This document shows, piece after piece, positions 22,881 through 35,564 of a stretch of 64,000 nucleotides of DNA. Both the position numbers and the translations under genes were made by a program. A model generated the notes under the pieces. The model saw only the letters and a list, made by a program, of their open reading frames with translations. It had not been told where the DNA came from and searched no databases. The stretch is from Monarcha castaneiventris obscurior (lineage: Eukaryota > Chordata > Aves > Passeriformes > Monarchidae): assembly GCA_026261815.1 (NCBI GenBank), contig JAMPIT010000417.1, forward strand, positions 6,357,501 to 6,421,500, given 5' to 3'. Within the stretch, counting starts at the first letter, position 1, and every line of letters starts with the position of its first letter.

Positions 22881-23725
22881 GGAACGGGGGCAAGAGAAGG
22901 AGGAGAAAGCGTCCATCTCCCCAAAACCGTGTCAGCACCGAGCCAAGAAAAGTGCGTTACTGCCCGGCAGCAGTGGGGAGCACAGAGGTGCCAAGTGGCC
23001 CCTGCCCCATGCCCAGGTGCAGCCCCCCAGGCACAGCACCGAGTGCCCTGGGTGCCCTGCCAGCAGCTGTTTGCCTCTTAAAACTGAATTTTTACTTCCT
23101 GTAAACCACTCACCTCCCCGTGGCACCGCTGACCTGAAATCTTGTGATGGGGGGATGTGGCTCAGGTGGGTGCTGTGAGCTGCTAGCAATGGGGATGGGT
23201 CTCAGCCGCCCAGACCCCGCACAGTGATATGCCACCCCACACTGCCCTGTTTTGTCCCTGCACCAGGGCATGTCCCACTGCTGCTGTCCCACTGTGGACC
23301 GAGTGGGGTGCCCATCTTGCCAGAGTGGAGTTCAGGAGGATGAGCCGAGCCACCCAGCCTCTCCCCACGCCCTCCTGCTCTCAGCACCTTCTTCAGGCCA
23401 GTGCAGCTGGAGGGCTGGGGGGTAGGACTGGTTCCTCTGTTCCCCATGGCCTCAGGAGCAAGGAATGGAATGTAGGGCTCGGTGCTGCCCCCGGAGCTGA
23501 GGGACAGTCAGGGAGGGCTCTGCTTCCCCTGTCCCCCTCGACAGACACTTACAAACACACACAGAGAAAGGAAACCATAACCTTATAAAAGACACTGAAC
23601 GCAAACGCCTGCATGTTTGGGGGCAGCCCCGGCCCCGCCGCCGCCTCGGCTCCCCCCACACCCCTTGCGAGCGGCCGGGCAGGCTTGCTCCGTGGGGCTG
23701 AGTGGCTGGCGGCCCCCCTGGGCGC

Positions 23726-24701
23726 CTAGGAGCCGATGATCTGGCCAGACCATGTCTCGTGCTTCGTGTGGGGCGCCAGGTTGGTGAGGACCACCTCCAC
23801 TGCCTGGAACTTCTGGTTCTTGGGAGGGATGGGGCAGACCTTGTACGTCACCTCGTCCCCCTCCACTGGGACGTACTCTCCCTCGATGCTGCAGGAGAGG
23901 AAAGGAGAGGTGGTGGTGGCACAGCCAAGAGATAGGCCCCTGCCCCAGACCACCCAGAACAAAGGAAGGCACCTGACCCACCGGTTGTGCCTTGGAAAAG
24001 AAAACCCACAGGTGATGGAGGGTACAGGATGAGCAGAGACCCATCTCCACCCCATGGAGACATCCACACCCCAGCCCACAAGTCTCCAGCCCCATGCTGA
24101 TGGCATGGCTCCCCTGGGGTCTTCTGGCACCACACAGCCCTGGGACTTACTCAGACACATGCACGAAAATGTCCTCTGTGCCATTCTCTGGGGTGATAAA
24201 CCCATGGCCCTGGGAGCGAGAGAACTGCTTGCAGACACCCTTGAAGATGGGGCCAGCGGAGGCACGCGCTGTCCTGCAGGAGAAAGGGAAGGAGATTTTT
24301 CACTGGCGGACTGGCCCAGGAGGTGGCACAGGGAGAGATTTTGCTATGAACATGGGATGGTTCTGGGGCGAGCTCATGGCACCCACCCACAGCACTCTGG
24401 GCAGGTGTGTGCAGTGATGCTGGGCACTGCACTGGCAAAGTGCACCAGGTGTAAAGGGTTCTGCAGGCACTGCAGGTGACCATGGCTCAGCTGGGCAGTC
24501 CCAAACCCACATGCCAGGTACTTACGCCGAGTAGGTCCTGGTCCTTTTGGTGGGCAGGGGGCTGGGCAGGTCCCGTAGCAGGAGGTTGCCGCGCTCCCAG
24601 ATGCGGCTGCCCTCCCGCTGGAAGGGGAAGGTGGGCCACACCGGCGACTTGGGCGAGTGCAGGGGTGGCACCGCCGGCGGGGCGCTGGGGTCCGATGACA
24701 T
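23726..24701 (-). CDS. CSDC2: CSDC2, cold shock domain protein C2 / PIPPin (complete CDS, three exons)
   Basis: RNA-binding protein with a single cold shock domain, known in mammals as PIPPin and studied as a brain mRNA-binding protein. On the minus strand the coding exons are 24701-24526, 24273-24151 and 23888-23726, with the stop TAG at 23728-23726. They give 153 residues, exactly the human length. The N-terminal 60 residues are rich in Pro and Ser, with [16 protein letters not shown] and a basic TKRTRT stretch. The cold shock domain spans about 67-132. It includes [12 protein letters not shown] (RNP1-like) at 74-85 and DIFVHVSD (RNP2-like) at 93-100. The C-terminus ends [17 protein letters not shown]1 is the related alternative, but the N-terminus and the neighbours fit CSDC2. 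The 5'UTR is probably spliced from the exon near 31 kb. Confidence 0.96.
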
Positions 24702-27700
24702 GGTGGGGTCGGCGGGCTCCTCCGTTTTGGGATCGGGTGGGTGGGCAGCAGGAGAAAGGATGCCCAGGCGTGTGGGTCTACTGCCAGTGACCTGGGGAGC
24801 AAAAGGGGCTGGGGGTTACAGGCCCTCCTGTGAAGCATTTGGCACAATTTGCAGTCAGGAATTGTCCCTCGGCTCCCAGCCATCTGTGGGAGCAGGCAGC
24901 ATGCTGCCAGCCTTCTGTGTTGGACACCAACCTCCAGCACTGGGAGTTGCCCCAGGAAGCCTGTCCCAGCTTGGAGTCATCTGGGATGTTCCAGCAAATC
25001 AATCCCAAGGGAAGAACCTGGTTTGTTCAACCTTTCAGTTGCCAGGATAATCCCACAGATTTGAGATGAAGTCACTGAAAAGCACACCCTGGGAAAAGAA
25101 GCAGTGGAGCATGGGCTGCCACAAGGACCATTTGGGGAAGGATGCCCATGCCACCATGCCTGGGCCTCCAGTCCGAGCCTCTGAGAACTTCCCCCATCCT
25201 GAGATTTCTGATAAAAAAGGGAAGAAAAAAGGCTGAGACAAGTACGTAGGTCAAGGTCAGGGGTCTGAGGTCTTCTCAGGAGGTTGCTTCAGCCCCATAG
25301 GATTTAGGACACAACCCCAGCCCCAGCCAGCAGCTGCTGCCCACCCAGGCACATTCCTACAGGAAGAAGGAACACCAGGAAACTGGTGAGGCTGCCAGCA
25401 GCCCTCAAACCCCTCAGGCACCTCAGTCAAGCCACTACACAAGCAGAACCTCCTGCTGCTGCCATCATCAGGCTCCAGTTTCTGGCTGGCACCATGCAGT
25501 TTGCAAGGAGGTAAAGCCCTAAGGAGCAATCGCAATCGTGGGCACTCTCGTCCTTGCTGAAGCACCCCAGCATGAAATTGGAGGGGTTGTGCATTTTTAA
25601 GCCTCCCAGATGCTCTGATGTGTGATCAGCACTGCAGCCACTTGCTCAGAAAGCCCTTGCTCTGCTGATTTTTCTTCCAATCGGTTGCTGCATCTGACGC
25701 TGGTGCCTCTGTCTAGGGTTTCTTGGGGGCACCTCTCTTTGGGTGCACTGGGTAGGGGTTCACCCATTTCCATCACTCTTCAGGCTCAGGAGTTTCCATC
25801 ACCTGGACCTGAGGAGCCCCATATCCCACAGAGTTACCATCCCCTTCCCCACCACCCCCATCAGCCCTTTTCCACCCCACTGCGGCATGCAGCATCTTTT
25901 GGAACAGCACCTGCACATGCCAGGAAACACGGAGAATATTTAATTTCTTTTCTGACTCATTGTGGCCCTTTGAGACACAAAGGCCCTGGGGGCCCAGCAA
26001 AAGGGGGTCACCTCCACTCTGAAATTAGCAGGCACCAAGGACATGGGAAAAGATTTCTAGAGCAGCTGAAGTTTCAAGGAGGGCCAGGCAATTCCTGTTT
26101 CCCTCACCTACCTCCACTTGCTTCCCCTGCCAGGGGCTGTGCCTGCCACTGGGCCCCCACAGCTGCCAGTCCAGCTTGGATGCTGCCATGGGATGCTGCC
26201 CATATGGGCCTCAGCCAGCATCCTAACAGCTGCCCCCTCTCAGCCCTGCCAAGCTTCATCCCCGGGTCCAGGCAGTAAAGGCCACACTAGAATCCTACTC
26301 CAAGGCAGAAGCCACCACGTTCCTCCTGCCCTCTGAGACAACTTCCAGTCGTGGCTGCAAACCCCTCCAAACCGTTTTTCCCTTTGCTGGCTCCCCAGCC
26401 ACCCCCACATCAAACCCTTCATGTGCTTCAGTAGCTTCTCCCCACCATGAAGAAACTGGAGCATGCACACCCGCCTTTGCTTCACATCCCACCCCACACA
26501 GGGGCTGCTCAGCTCCTGGCCTGACAGGCTCAGCATCTCCTGCCCCTATGCCCAAGTTCAGCACCTATTTTCCCCATACCCTGGCTCACCATCTCCTTCT
26601 CCCATTCCCAGGCTCAGGCTCACCATCTCCTCCCTCCATGCCTAAGGAGCTCAGAGAGGCTCAGGGAGCACCCAAGCAGGACACCCCAAAGCCAGACCAG
26701 ACACCAAACTGCTTCACAGCTCCCATCTGTGCCCCCATTTGACTGCCCTGCCTGCACTGGCGAGCAGCCTGGCCACTGTAGGACAGCAGAACATGATGTG
26801 GTCCTCATGCATTGCTGCAGGATTCGTCACCTTCCCAGGAGGTGTCAGGATTGGAGGAGTGGGACGATTTGGGGGGAAATGGCCCTCAGTTCTCTGCCAC
26901 ATCATGAAGCCGTCAGTATGAAAATGGCCTCACCATGGTGCACCTCCCCTGTGCAGCTTTCGCTGATTGATGAGGCCTTTCCGTTCCCCCATCAGCTTAG
27001 GGACAATGGAGGGTATTTAACCTGAATAAGGATGCTTGGAGCAAACTATTAGTATGCTGAGGGAGTTGGTTGGCATCCACAAGGGGCTGGAAAAATGGAA
27101 GTTTCCCAGAGGCAAAACTAAAATAAGAAGCAAAGGAGTGTGCAGGAGGGGGAGCTTGCAGGAACAAAGCCGTGTGGACTGGTGAAGTGGCAACCAAGAG
27201 TGGGTTTGCCCCAGGTTCACCTGGGGGGCCAGCCCATGCTCAGGTGCCCAGGAAGGCTCCCTGGTTCAGAGGATGAGTGGTGGTGGAGAACGGGAGCATG
27301 CTGGGCACCGCTGAGGAGGCAGACGGTCTGCTCCTGAGAGCTGTGGGCAGCAGCAGAGGGTGTCCCCCTGGGCTGCTTTTTGTCCCCAGGAGCTGAGCTT
27401 TTCCCATGTGGGAGAACAAGCAAGGTACAATCCCCCACAGGCACTCTGAGGGCACTCTGGATGGCCCCTGGGGATGTGGAGGGGAGCCTTGGTGTAGGGT
27501 GGCAGCTCACGGGGATAAACACAGGGACAGGGCACAGAAGGGCTGCAGGATGCACTGCCCGGACATGTCACTGAGCTGCCTGCTCTCTCTCCTGCTTGGA
27601 GCAGGGGCTGGAGCAGGGATCCCTGTCCTGGGGCCATGCCGAGGCTGTCTCCCACAGCCAGCAGCACTCTGTCCCTCTTCAGCACCTCGATCAAGCATCC

Positions 27701-30700
27701 CGAATTTGTGGGTCAGCCTTGGTGCCCAGCAGCTGAATGCCTGGCTTTGCTGGTGCTGGTGAAGCTGAGGCTGAGTAGGAGCTTTAGCACATGGGGGACT
27801 CCAGGGCGGTATCCTACCTTGCACTCCATTTAAATCCCTGCTGCAAACAAAGGGACCGAGGAAATTAAACTCGGGGCAAAAGCAGGCTGAGAGAAGAGGG
27901 GGGACACAAGCATATGTTCACCTCCTCCCGTCCCAGTCCAGACGCAGATCAGGGAAAACCTCTACTGTCCTTCTTGCCTTCCTGCTCTCCACCCCACCAT
28001 CCTCTCCCCAACCCTTTCTCCACAATGCTGCCCCAGCAGGGGACAAGGAGGGAGTACCTCGGCACAAAAGGCATTTTCACCCTCTCCTCAATTTCCTGTG
28101 GTCACAGTAACCTCTGCGGGGAATGAGAGCATCTCTCCCCACCTCAGGTCTCTCCCGGCCTGGCTGACACCACCCCACGACACTTTGTCCACCCCACGCA
28201 CGTATACAGTGCAGGGACGAAATCGGGTCACTTGAGGAAGCAAGCGGAGAGACTGCAGCAGCCCGGCTCTGCCGCGGGGCATGGGAAGCCTTTCCAGCGT
28301 AACCACCCTCCACTGCCTCTGCTGGACCTCCACCTCGCTCCTCCCTGTCTCCTCTTGGTGGCTTTGCTCCGAGGGTCTCCCGGGGTGACAGTCCTCCGAG
28401 CCAAGGAGGTAAGTGGCTGCAAGCCCAGGGCTGCCTGGAAGGACGCTTTTAATAAAAAAAAAAAAAACACCTCCTACCCTGTCCACTTTCCCTCCTCCCT
28501 AAAAAACCGTCTCAAAGCCAAACCCCAGAGCCCTCTGGTGACAGGGTCTTCTTTGGCAGCAGCAGCCAGCTTTGCTTTTATATTTTTTGGAGGGCAGGCT
28601 CCCGAGCAAGCGGAGCTGACAGTCAGGAGCCCTTGCAGGCGGAGGCAGGAAACCCAGGCCAATTAAGGCAGACAGGCAGTAGACACATCAGCTTTTATCT
28701 CGAGATCCAAGTACCCCATTCATCAGCAGCGACTGAAAGGTCTGCGGTTTATCAAATAAAATCACTGTCTCTCTCCCCTTCTTTAAAGCCAAACACATTG
28801 ACTTGGGTGCTGGCTGTGACCTTGTTTAACTAAACAGCCTTTCAAGGCCCTCTAGAAGGGGGGAAAGAGCCTTATGAAGAGGCACCAGCCTCTGTCTGCC
28901 ACTCCCCGTTCATTAGCGGCAGCGAAGAAAAACCCCTCACGCTCCCTCGCCCGGGAGGGGGAATACATATTTAATTAGCTTAATCGCCCTCGGTGAGTCG
29001 GCCCTCCCGTGCGGCGTTTCTTTGTGCTCCTTCCCATCCGCTGGAACCCCCGGGATGCCCAAGGATGGATTGGTGGATGGGTGGCCTCTTTGCTGGCGGC
29101 CGTCACGCTCCGGCTCTGGACGTGACCCTTCGGCTGGCCAGACCGTCGCCTTTTTATGGGCCGTTCCCTGTCACGCCGCCGCTTCTCTTTGTAAATGCCC
29201 AGCTCGGATGCTGTCTGCCACCACACTCGGGTCTCCCGATTGCCACTGCTCCCCCCACCCCAGACAAGGAGCTGGAGGTTATTTTCCCTCTGCTGCCTTT
29301 TGCAGCAATCTCCTGCACGGGCTCTTCCATGCCACTCACCATCACGTTTTCTCCATCCCTTGCAACTGCCAGTGGCCCGAGTTCAGGAGTCAGGTTTACT
29401 ACCCCTCTAAATCCACCCCAGTAGAAAAAAGGTCTCTGTATATCGAAAAGCCACCCCATCTCCACAGCCAGCTGCCAGCAGCCATCTCCTCACCCCATGG
29501 AGCACAGAAAGCAATGCTCTGGCCCGCTGCCATCCTCAGGGAGGCTGATGCCCCCCCCAGACCCAGCTTGTCTAGACACAGGCTGAAACAGAGAAGAGCT
29601 ACACCCCTCCAGACGCATGAGCATGTCCCCAGAGCTCAATGCAAAAACAAAAATCCCATTTTTCGGCTGCTTGGCATGTTCACCTGCTGAGGGACCCAAC
29701 AACAACACAGCGGCCAGCAGAGATCCCAGGGGGGCTGCCATGAGGGGCAGGAACGAGGTGGGTAACGAGGATGGCTCCAGGCAGGGGTTACTGCGAGCAG
29801 GACCACCGCAACGCTCGCTGGGCTGTTTCTCCATCCTTCCTTCCTCGGAGAAGGCTCACAGCCTTGGAGTCTGGCAGATTTTTATAAATGCTGTCTCTGT
29901 CCGATGCTAATGAAAGCCTCTCAGCTCCCCCCTCTCCCGTTTTTGGTTACCAGATCATGTTAAGGGTTAAATATCAAGCAAAGCAATTTTCTCACCTACC
30001 CTGCGTATTACAAACCCCTTTGCTGAGACAAATTACTATAGGAAAAATAAAACTAGGCGGTTTTTGGGCAATGCACACTGACAGCATCCCCTCCCCAGCT
30101 AAGCCAATCACACTCCCAACTCCAGAGATCTTTGCTGAGATAGTCTCGCCTACGATACAGCCTGCTTAGCGCTAAAATATGAATGTCACCTTTATGGATT
30201 GATTATAAAAAGCTCCCTTAGTCAGTGCTGGGCTGCCCAGTTCTCAGGGAGGCCATGAGGGAGAGCAAGCAGGCTGACAGATGCAAAGGAGAAGCAAAGG
30301 GAGAAACCATCATGGAGGCTTGATTTACCTTTTAAGCATGTATGCATAATCATCACTTCCAAATACCAAGTTTGTGACATTTGTTTGCTTTCTTGTGATG
30401 GTTTTTATTTTTTTAATTAGCATAGCATCTGTTCAAAGACCTGGCATAAACATCTTCGTCTGTGTCCTTCCTTCCTCCTTTGTGGATCTAACTTACCATC
30501 GGCAGAAACAGTGCAGCCAGTCCAAAGAAATCCTAATTCCAGCCCCCGTCACTATCAGCCTGCTTTAATAAGTCAGATTTCTCACAAACAGCCTCCCGCT
30601 CACCCGGCAATCAGAGAGCTGGATCCCAGCTGAGCTCAGCCCTCCGTGGCAAAGCCCTGGCTTATTTGCCCCCAAGCCAAAGCAGACGTGCAACATTGCC

Positions 30701-30902
30701 GCCGCCACCCCCAGGGGAGTTATTGTTCCTGAGGCTGGTGGGAATAACCAAACCGGAGGAGGGAAGTCACACTTCATCCTCGCACCTCTCCACCGTCAAA
30801 AGGAAAAAGCAGGTTTCAAAGAAAAAGGTGGTCCGTGAAGTTTAATCTCCAGCTACAATAGCCCGGGCACGCTGCATGGCCATTGTGCCTCCCCTTACTC
30901 AC
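24702..30902 (-). other. CSDC2: CSDC2 5'UTR intron (about 6 kb)
   Basis: Between the start-codon exon and the CpG-rich 5' exon near 31 kb I find no coding exon. From 25 to 28 kb it is GC-rich and unremarkable, with loose repeats of GGCTCACCATCTCC near 26.53-26.64 kb. From 28.54 to 30.23 kb AT-rich, transcription-factor-like blocks alternate with GC-rich sequence. The 3' splice site just upstream of the start codon was not resolved. Confidence 0.55.
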
Positions 30903-31150
30903 CTCCTTAGCAGCGCCGGGCTCCCTGGCGCTGCGCTCTGCAGAGCATCGGTGCTCGGAGGGGCCGGACGCTCCTCCGCTGCCTTGCGAGGAGCAGCGGT
31001 CTCGCCTACAGCCCGGCTCCGGGGGGCTTCCTCGGCTGGCTGCCGGCCGGCTGATGGATCTGCGGTATCTGATGTGTGGATGATGCGCGCCTCGAACACA
31101 CACGCATCCGCACGCCTTCCCCTGACGTCAGGGCCGGGCCAGGGGGAGCG
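30903..31150 (-). promoter_or_regulatory. CSDC2: CSDC2 promoter and non-coding first exon with CRE
   Basis: A CpG-rich block on the minus strand ends in a strong donor, GGAG then GTGAGTAAG, so a 5' exon probably ends at 30903. About 200 bp upstream, at 31123-31130, is the perfect palindrome TGACGTCA, the full cAMP-response element. No TATA box is evident. The start site is probably between about 31.08 and 31.11 kb, by inference. Orientation and position match the expected first exon of CSDC2, since the start-codon exon lacks a CpG promoter of its own. Confidence 0.6.
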
Positions 31151-31789
31151 GGCAGGTGGGAGGGATCAGCCTGGTCATTTCTGAGCTAGCTAGGCTTAAA
31201 GGAGAAAGTCTGCATGGGGCGCCGGAGGTGACGAGGGTCGGCCCCGGGGGGCTGCATCGCTCCGGTTACGCAAAGTGACGCGCATCGGTGGCACAGCCGG
31301 ACGCAGTGGGGCAGCCCCACAGGCTGCAGGGACAGCAGGACGGGGTGTGCACTGCAGGCAGGGATGCGGATGGAGTCCCTCGCAATGGGTGAAACCTCTC
31401 TCTCCCCTGTCACCCCAAGTCTCACTGGTGCCCTGCAGCCGCTCTTCCCGCCTGCCCAAGCACCCCTGGGTACCACAGTCACCCCCGGTGCAGGAGGAGA
31501 GAACAGGAGGCACATGTCACAAATCCACCCTACTGTCCCACTCCCTCCGGGCTTACAGCCAGCCATCACAGGCCCGAGTGCTTTCTAAGGGTCTCATTTC
31601 TATCAGTGAACTGTGCCAAAAGATCTTTCCTTTCTGTTTTGCCCTGTGCTCGTGCGACCATGCCCGCCACCTCCGCAGGCAGAGGCCACGTCATAAATTG
31701 GCCTGAGACTTTCTCTAGTTGGGGCATAGGGCAATGGGATGAGGGCAGAATCATTTGCTGATTCCATTGGGGAATAGGGCAAGGAGTAA

Positions 31790-32030
31790 TGGGGTTTAAA
31801 TTACAAAGAGCAAGATTGATGTTAGACATTAGAAAACACTCTCTTACAGAACAGACAGTTAATTAATTACTCAAGCAGATTGCCTGGCCAAGCACCAGGA
31901 TCTCTATTACTGGAGGCTGGTAAGAACAGTCTGGGTAGGCATAACTTGAGGGGAATTTAGGTGATATCAGCCTCATTTTGGAGAAGAAAGGTGGACCACA
32001 TCAGCAAGTCCCTGTGATCCTGGAATAAAA
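31790..32030 (+). mobile_element. Ancient CR1/L3-like LINE remnant
   Basis: The order of short matches follows the 3' part of old CR1/L3 elements: TTAGACATTAGAAAA, a stretch like AGATTGCCTGGCCAAG, ACTGGAGGCTGG with AAGAACAG, then GTGGACCACATC and AAGTCCCT. It is much more diverged than the other CR1 copies. Borders are approximate. Confidence 0.45.
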
Positions 32031-32297
32031 TTCACAACAACCCTGAACAACCATGGTGCAGTTACCAGTGCTGCAGGGAGCTGTTATGGGCATCCTGTGA
32101 CATGGGGTTGTCATGGGTTGTTTTTGTTTCCTTAAACTCTTTCCTTGATGCATTCTAAGTAGCTGAACATGGTGATAACAACTAGACCTGCTCCACGAAC
32201 AACCCTCCGGGCTGCAGGGTGGCGTACAAGTTGTGTGGGAACCACAAGGTATGGCACAGAGTCAGAAGACAGGGTCACTGCTGCTCCACCTAGCTGT

Positions 32298-32389
32298 ATC
32301 CATCCATCCATCCATCCATCCATCCATCCATCCATCCATCCATCCATCCATCCATCCATCCATCCATCCATCCATCCATCCATCCATCC
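32298..32389. repeat. (TCCA)n microsatellite, about 23 units
   Basis: About 92 bp of uninterrupted tetranucleotide repeat. The length and purity suggest it is polymorphic. The apparent Met-Asp-Gly-Trp repeat frame on the minus strand is an artefact of the repeat. Confidence 0.98.
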
Positions 32390-35300
32390 GGTGTTGATAT
32401 GGGGCTGTCCCAAGGGCTTTGGCAGAGGGATCAGATCACAAAGTACTTGTCTCTCTCCTGTCAGAGAATCATAGTGCAGAAAAAAGCTCCATAGGCAGAA
32501 GAGGCCAGCCCATGGCAAGGCCACCAAGAAGCACTGAAACCCCAAGTGCCAGTGGGTTCTGCCACTGCCCATTATGCTCTGTTTGTGGCTTTTCAAGTAG
32601 TTTTCCATGACAGAATAGGATCCCCATTCATGCCCTATGGACACCACAAGGCTTCTCTCTCCAGTCTACCCTTCAGAATTTTGCAAAAGAAGAGGAGGAG
32701 ATCCCAGCCAGCTCTTAGTCTCCACTCTGAGTTTCTCCTGAGATGGCTTCTCCTTTCTTGGGGGGCAACTTTGGCTCTCCCACATAAAGGCTCTTGATGG
32801 AGAAAGCATGGGGAACTTGAAGTACATTTGGCTGGAAGGTGGCTCTGGGCATGCGCTGCAGCGGAGGAGGCAGAGAGTCTAAAGCATGCAAAAATGATAA
32901 AAGGAGAAGAGGGGAAGCTTTGATCAGAAAGTGGGAGTGGGGGTGCCAGAGATGCCTGCAGAGATGGAAGCAAAGGCAGGAGCGTGGAGGACTTTGTTCA
33001 TGAGAAGATACATAATTCCTTTGGAGTCAATCAAAGGAGGGCCAGAACTGTCGAGATGCAAATTACCACTCACCTCCCCTAGCATCCCTGAGCCAGTTTT
33101 CTCCAAGAGCCATGGGGATGTGGGGACAGAGGAGATCTTAAACCAAGTAATTTGGGGGCTCCTTTCATTTTCCTCAAAGGTTCCAGTCCTTCAGGTAACT
33201 TCAAATATTATTTTCCAGTTTTCCTGTACAATCAAGAGAATGAGAAATGTCTGGGATTTTCTCTGAGGGACAGAAAACTCTTCTGTAACCCCTGGATTCC
33301 AGCAGCTAAAGCTTCAAAAAAACAACCCAGCAACTGAGAACCATGCTCTGAAATACTGGAAAAGCCCCAATACTGCTGAGAGATACTCTAGAGACTTTAT
33401 GGCTCTGTGTTAAAAGGTAGGTACAGGCACTGTGGATTTCTTGCTATTCACCATGTCAGTACTACCAGGACAAAAGGAGACAACTCAGCAAAACAAGGCT
33501 GTTCACATCATCTCCAACAGCAAGAGTCTTTAGCAGCAGCATTAAATATAGTATAACTCTGAGCACTAGCATTAGCTGAGTTGAGGCAACACCCATATTT
33601 TATAGGGCATAATTTGGCTTTTGTTTATATTTTTACATTGAAAACCGCACTTATGAAACATGGAACTCCTCCAGGGAGAAAACCTGGGTGGGAACAGAGC
33701 AACATCTGTCATGTGCAGACAGCCCAGGCACACACCACTTGGGACTGGGGAGGGGCTACCTGAAGAAAGTGAGACTGGAAATAATTTCCCACAGCCTGGG
33801 ATGTTACTGGTGGAAGCTGAGAGCCAGACTCAGCTCTGGTGGTAATTGTAGCCTGGTACTGGAGGCAGTGAAGCTCATCTGACACTGCCATCGCCAGCTT
33901 TCTCTACACACATTTCAGTTCAGGTTCCCCAGAGTGAAATCTGCAAGTTTCACCAAAATACACAGCTGCACAGAGAAGAGGAATCTTATTGTCCTTACTG
34001 AGCAGTGGCCCACAGCATTCAATCCTTGTTGCCAATACAGGAGAGAGAGAGATTCTGCACATCTTGCTTGCTGCCTGCACTTTACAGGGCACGAAAGACC
34101 TCACTCATAGGACCCAAGACAGTATGAAGCGAGGCCTTGCAGACCTGCTGCTCACACAGCTGTTTTTTGGGGGCTGTGGATAAGGCTGAAGGGAGATGCA
34201 TCTACTTCGTATTGGGCACCCAAAAGCCTCAGATGAGGCGCGGTTATTGGAAGCATGGAGAGTGTTAGCTCAAGAATGGGCTAGAAATGGAAGAATGATT
34301 GACTCTGTCCAAGTCCACTTCTCTCCATCTCCCATGTTGTCCCAGGTATTTCAGTCTACTATTCTCTGAGCGCATGCCCCTACCTAACCTTACAGGTCTT
34401 ATACACAAGCATCCAGAGCGATCACCTTGCCAAAACCAACAGTGCCTAAGTTCTCTCTCCTTGTGTGATACCAAAGCTATTTCCTCCCCTGCCGTCAGGA
34501 CGGGGTTGAGAACAATTCGCTCTTCTGAAAAAGTAGCTACAGACACCTGCAAAAGCTGCACTAGATAAAGGTCAAATCTTGCATTGCCAGACCTGCATGA
34601 GGCCAGGACAGAACAGCAAGGGATGCGGCATGTGTGCCAGCAAAACTGTGCTGTGCCGAGATTAGCGCAGCCGTGACTGGAGTGCAGGAGAAAGGAGCCT
34701 TTGTAAGGCTCCCTGAAGTAGGACAAGAAGAGCAAGAAATGCTGGGGATTTGGGTTGAGGTGTTCTGGTAGAGTGGTGGCTGCTGTGCTGGCAGCAGAGC
34801 TCCTTGCTGAGACAGTAGATGCTGCTCCAAGAAAAACGCTGCTCTTCTCAGGTGACGGGAAATCTTGTTTCTGGGCCCCCCATTTAATACAAACATGCCA
34901 AACATGGGCAGACCAGCCATGTTCATTTAAAAAGAACAACAACCCCACAACCCAACAGATCCTGGTGAAACAGAGTAATTGAGAAGAGAACAAAACCTCC
35001 TTGTCCAAGACGGGTATCTTCTTAATGAGGCCTAACCACAGTATTTCCAATCTTGTTTTCCCCCTCCCTTTCCCAGACAGCTCAACATTTAATGATTTCT
35101 TACCTATGCTGCTCGTTACTGTCCCACCACACGCTGCTGGGGAGCGTGGGGGATGACACACTTAGCCTTCGCATCAAAGCCATGATGCTGACAGTGCAGT
35201 TTTCACTGTCAGCCAGGGATGTTTGGTTTTCCTGGCGGATCTTTTTTTAAACACACTTCAAACAGCCTCCTTTCATTTTCCCTGACAAATCTCAGACGTT

Positions 35301-35564
35301 AGCACACCCCCTTGTTTTCTGCCATCCCTCATGCTGCTTCTCCCTCACTGATTCCCTCACTGCAGAAAGCACCAAGGCCTCAAAAATTATATGATGGGGG
35401 TTGGTTTCCTTTTGGCAATTAACACTCACAAATTATTCCAGCACTGTATGGTGGCAGTTTGACCCTGAAAATAACCTTGACCTGAACATTAGGCAGATGC
35501 AGCTGCACTTCCAGGTGCAAAGAGGATTATAAACCCACCCGGGTTTGCTGGAGAGGTGGGCAAA

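Larger units (their letters stand above)
22045..23725 (-). other. CSDC2: CSDC2 3'UTR
   Basis: GC-rich sequence follows the CSDC2 stop and runs to AATAAA signals on the minus strand at 22153-22158 and 22062-22067, implying a UTR of about 1.6 kb. No coding exon is recognisable. It includes an alternating purine-pyrimidine run at 22851-22880 and an A14 tract near 22160. Confidence 0.55.

Noticed and set aside
32132..32647. Repetitive protein frame with a Met-Asp-Gly-Trp unit
   Set aside because: This is the translation of the TCCA microsatellite, not a gene.
34265..35161. 298-codon minus-strand open frame, the longest in the window
   Set aside because: No motif or similarity I recognise, low-complexity composition without coding bias I can see, and no promoter or splice context. 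It is most likely a chance frame in intergenic DNA. A protein search or RNA coverage would settle it.
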